The position numbers and the translations under genes are program-made. A stretch of DNA of 64,000 nt from Pollenia angustigena (taxonomy: Eukaryota > Arthropoda > Insecta > Diptera > Polleniidae): NCBI GenBank assembly GCA_930367215.1, contig OV884057.1, positions 107,037,284 to 107,101,283 on the forward strand, given 5' to 3'. Numbering within the stretch: the first letter of the stretch is position 1; each line of letters opens with the position of its first letter. The notes beneath the pieces were generated by a model. The model was not told the origin of the DNA and searched no databases. It saw only the letters and a program-made list of their open reading frames with translations. Shown piece after piece: positions 56,685-64,000 of this stretch.

Positions 56685-57232
56685 GTAAAAGTAGGCGTGG
56701 TAAATTTTTCTTTCGATGAAAACTTAAAATGGATTAGTACAAACATTTGAAAGAAAAATTTGTCAAATCGATGGAGCCGTTTTCTGATTTTAGGTAATTC
56801 GAAAAAAGTGGGCGTAAAAGTGGGCGGGGCAACATTTTCTTTCCGCAAAACCTAAGTTAGCCCATGGCGATCATTTTAAAGAAAAAATCGTCCAAATCGG
56901 TCAAGCCGTTCTTCAGTTATGCGCTTAATAGAAAAAGTGGGCGTAAAAGTAGGCGTGGTAAATTTTTTTCCGTAAAAACCTAAGGTGGACCATGGCGATC
57001 ATTTTAAAGAAAAAATCGTTCAAATCGGTCAAGCCGTTCTCAAGTTATGGTTTTTGCCACGCCCCTCCGCCCCCAGACCGAAAATCAAAAATCAGACTTC
57101 ACAGTGTCACCCGACTGAATATTCTGAAGATTCCCTGAAAATTTCATCAAAATCGGCCCAGCCGTTTTGGAGTCCATACGTTACATACATACACACACAC
57201 ATCCAATTTTATATATATAGATAGATATCTAA

Positions 57233-58120
57233 AGCTAAGATCCCACTATCGGCGCAATGTACCAATTTTTGTCTTATTTCATGTGCCGATAGTGTGAACG
57301 GTCAATATTTTTTAATTTGCGACAATCTGTGCCGAAATTGCGCTGCCTGTGGACAATAAAAATTAACCTTGATGCGCCGATAATGTGAACACTCTTTTGC
57401 ACAATGTGGAGCAATCAAATTGTTTAATATGTACCGATTTTTATCGGCCACTTGTGTGCCGATCACAGTCGCCAATCAGCGCCGATACAAGGGATGGCAA
57501 AACGAATTTTTTAAAGTGCACCAACTGGCTGCTAAAATTTTACTTTTTTGAGCTTAATTGTACCAAAATTACATTTGTTTTATCTATTATTTATGTATTA
57601 AAAAGTTAAATAGTACATTTGTACTGTTAAATGAAAGAAAACATTTTGCTTTAACTAAAACATTGCTGTTGTATCGATGTTGCCATCCCTGCTTTGTAAA
57701 CATCTGTTTACAGAACAACAATTAAAAAAAAAAAAAAAACAAGTGCAGTAAGTTTAAATAAAATTGAATACATTTTTAATTTTATATTAATATATTATTT
57801 AAAATTGCTAGGAAACTAATAAAGGAATATTCAAACGGAGAATTTTGCGAATTTTTAAAGTAAAATTATGTCGCCAACAAACAAATAAACCAAAACATAT
57901 GATTAAATTGGCCCAAATAACACGATAGTGTGACCGCATTGTACAGATTATTGTCGCAATTGAGTTTTGGCCGATATGAACCGAAAAAAATTCTCACAAT
58001 ATGCGACGATAATGGGACCACCCAAGAATAAATTTTGCAATGTTTTTTAATGTGCGCCGATACAGCACAATAAAAATCGTCACAGATTGTGCTATTTGAG
58101 CCGATAGTGGGATCTTAGCT
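57233..58120. mobile_element. PIF/Harbinger-type non-autonomous element
   Basis: Perfect ends AGCTAAGATCCCACTATCGG / CCGATAGTGGGATCTTAGCT, flanked by TAA (57230-57232, 58121-58123). A 3-bp TAA/TTA target is typical of PIF/Harbinger. GCCGATAGTGTGA-like motifs recur at least six times inside, near both ends. No transposase. Confidence 0.75.
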
Positions 58121-59104
58121 TAACATTGTTTTACCTACTAAATTCCAGCTGTTTAGTATAATTCTACTGGATATTTTATTGCAGTCGGTCTTATTTTTAA
58201 AGTGTTTACATATATGTTTTAATTCATTTAATGTTATTGCACGAAATTTGAAAGTTGAGGTTATCACCGGTATTTTGTTAATATATTGCACATTATTTAT
58301 TTCGTCCCTTATATCCTTAATACTATTCACAAAATAATTGTTAAAGTTATTGGCCAATATAAAATTCTCCTTACATTCTATTTGGTTAAATATCACAGAT
58401 TTGATCACATTCGGTCTTTTTTTGAGAATAAGGGTTTTTATTTTCATCCACATTTCCTTTTGGTCTTTAGCGACATTTATTTTGTTATTAATATATCTAC
58501 ATTTTGCGTTTTCGATTTGAGCTTTATAAAAATTTCTCATTCTTTTATAGTTTGTCCATGCTTCTCTCGTGTTTTGAATTATTGCTATTTGATATTTATT
58601 AATTTTTTCTCTTTTTATACGTCTTATTTCATTATTAAACCATTTGTTTTTATTGTTTAATTTAACTACCAATTTATATGTCAGTTTCTCTACCGCCTTT
58701 TCCAAATATTCATCGAAAACACGTACTCCGCCGTTTAAGTCATTATTAACACTAGGATCGCCCGGTGGCCGAAATTCGACCACTTCACATTTACTTTTGA
58801 GAGAACCTGTGCGTTGTACAATAAAATCGTACACATTTTAAGAGAACGGCTAAATTCACAATTCACCTATCTTTGTACGTGTGTCTACACGATAAATTAA
58901 AATGCTTTTTAAACACTTTTATTCCAAAAATTTAGAAAAAAAATATATTGTGCATATCCCCGTAATTTATTTATAAGATTTGCATGAAATGTTATCAAAG
59001 TAAAAAATAGAAACACAGATCTTCGTTAAAAGTCATTAAAAAAGTTTCCGACTTTTATTTTTCTAAACGACGTTTTTGCGCGACTTCATTTTTTAAAACG
59101 TCTA

Positions 59105-60245
59105 AGGTAACCCTGTCCTAATACGTTTATACATGTGTGTTTGCAAGTGCAAAATGAAAACAAAAACATTTTGGAAGAACAACATAGAGCATAACCATCG
59201 TTTATACATTTGTGTACATGTGTGTTTGCAAGTATGTATAATAACAACATCCCAGCGGGAAAACTCAGAAGACCTTCTTACTTCAGGCCTTTTTAAAGGC
59301 CTGCTTAAAAAATGTTTTGATTTAATTACTATTCTTACGTAACTGCTAAAGAATGCCTTATAGAAGGCCTCGGCTCTTTGGTATAAAAGAAGCGAGAACA
59401 GAAGGAGTAACATTTTTTGTTTTGTTTTTTTGCACAAGCAAAAGCAAAAGAGTTCAGATCCCTTTACAAAAACAAAGTAACATATGTTGTAAATCATTTT
59501 AGTTGAAGTTGAAAAGAGAAAGAGTAAAATTTTTTTTGTTTTTTTTTTGCCAAAGCGAAACAATTCAGATCCCGTTATAAAAACAAAGTAACAAAGTAGG
59601 TACATATGAAAATACAAAATAAAAACAATAATGTAAATCATTTTAGTTGAGTTTTGTTCATTAAGGAAGATAGGTACTTGTGCTTAAAAGCTTTTTTTTT
59701 TATTATAAACTTTTATTTGCAATCTATTTTACAATATTTAGCAAAATAGCCCTTCAATATGACCTTTAATGCATTTGTAGAAGGATGGTCTGAAAAGCCT
59801 TTTAAGAGCCATTAATTGAAAGGCCTTTTACCATACCTTTCTTAAAAACGCTTCAAGATAACCTTTTTGCTAAGGCCTTTTGAAAGTCATTCTCTGTAAA
59901 GCCTTCTAAGAGCCATTTATTTGAAGGCCTTTAAGAAGCTCTGGGGAAGACAGGAAAAGGGAAGGCCTTCTCCGCAATGACAACGCGTGTAAAAAAGATA
60001 TGAGTATGGAATGGAGCGAGAAGGCCTTGTTTATCCAAAAGAAGGGGTACATAGGCCTTCTGGAAGGCCTCCGTACTCCTTCTTTTTCCCGCTGGGATAA
60101 AGCACACCGTCTTTTATACATGTTTGCACATGTGTGTTTGCCAGTATAATGCAAGAAAAAAACACATTTTGGGAGAATAACAAAACACACAACTTCTTTT
60201 TATACATGTATGTGCGTGTGTTTGCAAACAAATTTAAAACGCTTT
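59105..60245. repeat. Minisatellite of about 85-90 bp units, split by P2 copy 2
   Basis: Three to four units with TTTATACATGTGTGTTTGCAAG-type and ACATTTTGGAAGAACAAC-type blocks, at about 59110-59250 and 60097-60235. Confidence 0.6.
59251..60096. mobile_element. CCCAGCGGG element ('P2'), copy 2
   Basis: Ends CCCAGCGGGAAAACTC / complement CCCAGCGGGAAAAAGA. Other minisatellite units give the empty site and indicate a 2-bp duplication AT (59249-59250, 60097-60098). Very similar to copy 1 but without the MITE and with about 100 bp less internally. Same AGGCCTT arrays and TATAAAAG box (about 59381). Confidence 0.7.
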
Positions 60246-60302
60246 TAAAACAGTGATGTCAATTATGATTGTGTTGGTGAGATTACTCTTATCTCTTACA
60301 TG

Positions 60303-63300
60303 CCCAGCGGGCGAAATATGCGGTTGCGAGGCCTATTGCGAGGCCTTATTAAAGACCTTTTCTAAGGGTCATCTATGTTCGATTAAATTGTTGGGAATCA
60401 GGTAAGGTATTAAAACTTACAAAAAATTTTCATGAAAGGGCGATGCAAACACCAGGGCCAGCATTATGCGAGGAAATATAGTTCATGCTTTCCATTCATT
60501 TTTCATCAGACCATTTAAAGTTAACTTACATTTATTGCTATGAAGACTTAAAAGCAATAAATAATAATACAATTATCGAAAAATGTTGAGTTATGGACAG
60601 ACACAATCAGTTATAATTTAAATAAATTTAATTTGGAACCTCAGAAACTTTGCTTATTTTTTGGAAAAATTGCGCAGTTCACAATATTTGAAGTCTTTTT
60701 ACAACCTAATACAATTCTTTCCAATATTTTTCGTTTTTTGCTCAACATACCTTTGCGAATTCTAACAATGGAAATTCATTTGCTCATACTAATGCAAATA
60801 TTAAGTTTAAAAATATTCTGTAAGTATTTACCACCATTATAAAAAGAGAAGATTTTACTAGCCTATAATAAATACTTTTATTTACCAATAATATCTTCTA
60901 AATTTATATTGCAGTTTCGTAACAACAAAACATTTTTTAGGTTTGCGGATGTTAATTTATTGCGTTGTTTTGACTAAATGTATTTCAAATCGGAAAATAT
61001 TTGTTCGCAAAGATATGTTGAGGAGAAAAGCGACAAACATTTGAAGGAATTTTTTTTTAATATAGGATATAGCGCCCCGTCTAAATTTTTCCAGAACTCA
61101 ATAATATTTTCCCTGTCTGGAGGATTAATTTCGCTCCTAAGTATGATTAGTTCCGACTGGATGCTGAATTCATAACTCGCAATGTCGCACTTAAAGGGAT
61201 TTTGGAATATGTTAAGTAGTGGTTTTATATCCTCAAAATCTTGAAAACGATCTTGAAAGTTGTAAAAAAGGTTTTCAAAAATTGCCAAATACTCAGATTT
61301 TTTCAAATATTTCTCCTTGTCATAAATAAGCAAAGTTTTAGGAAAGTTGGAAAAATCTTCATTATTTATTTCATTTGTTAATAAAAATAATTTGGTTTTA
61401 AAATTAAAAACAATCGTATATATGTCACTTAAATTGTTTCCCTCTCCTTGTAGTTCCAAATTTAGCTCATTTAAAATACTGCTTGTATCCGCCAGAAACG
61501 CAAGGTCTAAAATGATCTCATAATCATTCAACTGTATTAATTCACATTCGTCTAAATTTTCAGTTTCCCAAAAACGCAACACCTCTTTTCTAAGATCGAA
61601 TAACCTGTTTAGACAATCACCCCGACTAAGCCAACGAACTTCCGTAAACATTTTTAAGTCGTGGTGATTGGCGTTTACGTTTTTAAGAAAACTTATAAAT
61701 TTTCTGTGCGTTAATGAATGATGACCCCCCCGTATTCTATTGATTATCCGCTCTGCAGTCTTAATAGCGGCATGATCACTTATAAATTTTGAGGCAAGCA
61801 TGGACTGATGAATTATGCAATGGAAAGCATGTACATCAATTCCATTTTGCTTAAGCTGTCCTACGAAACCAAACCTTCATACTTCCCGGCCATAACATTT
61901 GCACCATCCGTGCAAACTCCTGCTAATTTTGAAGCTTGTTAACAGATATCAGGTTTTCAAAGACTACGTCGTATAATACCTTACCTGTTACATTACCGTA
62001 AAACGTTTCAAGTGAGTACATAGTTTCAAAAACATTGTACTCACTATCTATGCATCGAACACAAATGACCAATTGGCAAAGATCATTAATGTCGGTGCTT
62101 TCGTCGAGGCAAAAAGAAAAATATTCACAATTTTGTAACTTTTCCCTAATCACAGAATGTATATGTGCAGCTAAAATTGATGTGCGCTTGACGACACTAT
62201 TTCGGCTCATGGGAAGCGTTTTTATTACGCTGCAATCGATTTTCAGTTTTTCCAAAACTGCATTGAAAAGCTTTTTTATAAATGCCCCATCGGAAAATGG
62301 TCTTCCCTGTTTTACTATTTCCAAAGTTAGTAAATTTGATATTTCTATTTTTAACTCTTCTATCCTATCTTAATGCTCTTCTTCTTGTGATACCCAACTT
62401 TTCAAGCTATCCAAATAAGCCTCTTTTTTAATCTTATATTGGTTTTCCCTTTCTTTTACTTCATATTGTTTAATATCATTATGGAAATGATCATAATGCC
62501 TTTTCAAAGTATACAATCTCTTAAGTTCAAATGTTTTAAAACATAAGAGACATTGAAAATAATTAAATGCATTTTTTATCATAAAATATTTTTTATATGT
62601 CATCATTTATCTTTTTTTTAATAAACTCATCCGCTTGCACGTCCGTTATCGCTGTCTACAAGACTATTAAATGAAATTCTAATTTGAAGTTTACAGGTAT
62701 ACACAATTGTACATAGAAATGGATTTCCCTGGTCTATTTATTCTAAAATAAAATGAATTACATGAGAATTATAACGTGAAAAAGTTATTTTAGTAAAAAG
62801 TTAGGGTATTCATAGTGGTAAGTAAAATAGAAAGGGTATTCACGGTGTTGGGTTACTCATACTTCAAACATCTGTGCATACATTTTAATTCTAGCTAATG
62901 GTATATCATAACTTTTTACAAAATACCAAATGCGCACCTGAGTTTGCCTGCAAAAATGTATAAAGTCATTATAACAGGTCAAAGTTACGTTAAATAAATA
63001 CCATAAAGTAGTAAGGTTTACTCTTTAGACTCGGTCATATAATTGTAGCATAAAAAAGTAAGCAATAACAATAGTGCGAAACAATAAAGTTTCATTAATA
63101 CATCAATAAAACACATCTTCTTACCCAAAAATTTTACCTGCTGTCACATTTGCTTTTATGTGTATAGGTTTACACATAAATTGTAGCAAAACAAGACTTT
63201 TTTAACTTGTTTTTTAAATATTTTTACCTACTTAAGAAAAGAGTTTTCAAAAAAAAAAAAAACCCACCGACGCGATTGGTACAGAAACAAAAATATTTTT

Positions 63301-63713
63301 ACAATCTCAAAATACCAACAAATTCTTGTGGCTTTTTCTTTTCTTTATAATTTCTGCATTTAGGTACGTCTTTTTAACGAAAGAAAAAGGGACCCTGTTA
63401 CAGGCATCAACGATTGTTGATTAGAATTCACTTTACATATATATTTTTATAAAATTTTAAAATTCTATCTTAAAAAATAACCACAATTGCACAATTGTGC
63501 AAAGAAATGGAAATCCCTGTTTTAAAATCATTGTACAATGTCAAAAACAGAAATAAAACAAAACAAAAACATAGATAATAAATAAAATAAAAAAGATAAT
63601 AAAACAAAAAAAAGATGTACCTACATACAGTTATTGTATATTTATTTATATACATAAATATATTTAGAGGCCTCAAAACAGGCCTTGAAATATTTGCGAT
63701 ATTTCCCGCTGAA
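60303..63713 (-). mobile_element. CCCAGCGGG-ended element carrying a hAT-like transposase
   Basis: Left end CCCAGCGGGCGAAATATGCG; right end reads CCCGCTGAA (complement TTCAGCGGGAAATATCGC). Both are flanked by TG (60301-60302, 63714-63715). AGGCCT motifs occur inside both ends, as in P2. It may be a larger relative of P2, or these may simply be subterminal repeats of the outer hAT element. Confidence 0.5.
60878..62606 (-). pseudogene. hAT transposase (GTF2IRD2/ZBED-like), disabled
   Basis: Starts at 62606 with a zinc-finger-like 'CLLCFKTFELKRLYTLKRHY' and following His residues, then a stop at 62370. Next come 'GRPFSDGAFIKKLF', 'FSFCLDESTDINDLCQLVIC', 'GVCTDGANVMAGKYEGL' (catalytic Asp; frame changes near 61935 and 61850) and 'HAFHCIIHQSMLASK'. 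The long middle (61801-60974) contains 'FTEVRWLSRGDCLNRLFDLR'. The dimerisation end reads 'STYLCEQIFSDLKY' with the catalytic Glu, then a stop and 'NKLTSANLKNVLLLRNCNIN'. hAT enzymes cut and paste DNA with 8-bp duplications. About 575 codons overall, close to full length, with two in-frame stops and two frame changes. Confidence 0.85.
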
Positions 63714-63820
63714 TGAGAGTGTTTCTCAGTAAACAATTATATTTTACGCTCGCAAAATAAAAGAGCGTAAGCGTACATGTGAATTAATTTGCACAATTGT
63801 GCAAGGCGCTGACATCCCTG

Positions 63821-64000
63821 TTTTAAAACCATTTAATCCTCAAAATTTAGAAAAAAAATGTATATTGTGCATTTCTACACAAAAATACCTTTAAAACGAT
63901 ATATGTTTCATTAAAATCGGTGGACGTTAAGATACTTAAAAATCAACGATAAAAAAATTGCTTCCGTATTTATATGTATATATATATAAGATTTATATAT
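63821..64000. repeat. Dispersed repeat flank
   Basis: Contains TTAGAAAAAAAATGTATATTGTGCAT, which also occurs at about 58930-58955; host of the outer hAT insertion. No coding signal. Confidence 0.45.

Larger units (their letters stand above)
53932..57229 (-). mobile_element. Non-autonomous Helitron-like element containing a LINE
   Basis: On the minus strand the 3' end reads GCGGACCGGGTCAGCTAG followed by T, the usual Helitron terminus. The other end near 57229 reads ATATATATAAAATTGGATGT, which I know from fly INE-1/DINE-like elements. The body is a set of about 140-bp units with TCAAGCCGTTCTCAAGTTAT and AAAAGTGGGCGTAAAAGTAG. No Rep/helicase. It is split by the LINE at 54357-56684. Confidence 0.6.
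52390..58850 (-). pseudogene. LINE with YADD reverse transcriptase, opened by 4.2 kb of insertions
   Basis: Minus strand. The upper part (58834-58115) is the region between endonuclease and RT ('WFNNEIRRIKREKINKY', 'NNFNNYFVNSI', 'SSRIILNSWNLVGKTML'). Reading resumes at about 53930 with 'VINKSLGPGVFPENWKESMV', then 'YQSGFRKNFSCETSVNYL', a frame change at about 53640, 'VAVFLDFKRAFETIDRNIL', 'YGVPQGSILGALLFIIYIND' and the catalytic box 'IILYADDTLIF'. The thumb ends near 52750, where a MITE interrupts. The two halves join almost in frame when 53936-58120 is taken out. The 5' end is truncated at about 58850. Jockey/CR1 group, different family from the jockey-like copies nearby. Confidence 0.75.
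60251..63820. mobile_element. hAT-type outer element (CAGTGATGTC)
   Basis: Ends CAGTGATGTCA / complement CAGGGATGTCA, flanked by the 8-bp direct repeat TTTTAAAA (60243-60250, 63821-63828). The flanks join into a sequence like 58905-58955, which is a related uninterrupted copy of the host repeat. If the inner element is removed, only about 158 bp remain, a small hAT MITE. Confidence 0.7.

Noticed and set aside
63481..63520. A third hAT right end (GCACAATTGTGCAAAGAAATGG to ATCCCTG, then TTTTAAAA)
   Set aside because: It resembles the true right end at 63790-63820, but no left end with a TTTTAAAA flank pairs with it. Kept as an unexplained duplicate within the element.
47378..64000. Upstream TfIIB exons (zinc ribbon, linker)
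   Set aside because: I looked for the cysteine-rich ribbon and the segment before VHDGK on the minus strand and found none. They are probably beyond 64000.
1..64000. CRISPR arrays, operons, rRNA or tRNA genes
   Set aside because: No regularly spaced short repeats with unique spacers, no tRNA A/B boxes with cloverleaf and no rRNA sequence were seen; introns and element types show a eukaryotic genome.

Overview
This window is eukaryotic nuclear DNA, AT-rich and intron-bearing, and very probably comes from a dipteran fly. Only one host gene is recognisable: the 3' half of the general transcription factor TFIIB, read on the minus strand. Three exons are visible at 47143-47377, 46964-47085 and 17605-17766, with correct splice sites and phases and a protein nearly identical to what I know of Drosophila TfIIB. 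The intron before the last exon is 29,197 bp long and packed with transposable elements. The upstream (zinc-ribbon) exons are not in the window, so 47378-64000 is probably another element-filled intron, and 1-17604 lies at or beyond the 3' end of the gene.

Layout. 1-4430: a LINE with tandem 5' monomers, a broken ORF1 and ORF2 pieces, carrying a TA-flanked element. 4800-5330: head-to-head remnants of a PIF/Harbinger element. 5475-8793: a complete but mutated Transib element with a 5-bp target duplication. 8945-9644: a MITE holding a hAT MITE. 10032-16347: a hAT-type element holding two other elements (CCCAACAAACACG ends, with a LINE inside it, and CCCAGCGGG ends). 17605-17766: last TfIIB exon. 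17843-21230: a decayed Gypsy-type LTR element split by a hAT element. 22082-27124: a second, nearly identical copy of the first LINE, split by a hAT element that itself holds another hAT element and a MITE. 27281-33934: MITEs, tandem repeats, hairpin repeats, a hAT relic and a Helitron end. 34495-37740: a 5'-truncated mdg3/micropia-like Gypsy. 39098-43226: a Mag-like Gypsy with both LTRs. 43461-44880: a hAT-type element. 44930-46617: a LINE with a SINE-like insert. 46964-47377: two TfIIB exons. 47400-52045: dispersed repeats and a jockey-like LINE split by a TA element. 52390-58850: a LINE opened by a Helitron (which contains a jockey-like LINE with a 13-bp duplication) and a PIF-like element. 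59105-60245: a minisatellite split by a second CCCAGCGGG element. 60251-63820: a hAT MITE shell around a 3.4-kb CCCAGCGGG-ended element that carries a hAT-like transposase pseudogene.

Almost every mobile ORF has stops or frameshifts, so they are annotated as pseudogenes. The most unusual observation is the CCCAGCGGG family. Three copies show only 2-bp candidate target duplications, two of them supported by paralogous unoccupied sites. All carry AGGCCT repeats, and the largest encloses a hAT-like transposase, a combination that does not fit the usual 8-bp hAT signature. Everything here was read by eye; boundaries marked approximate are approximate.
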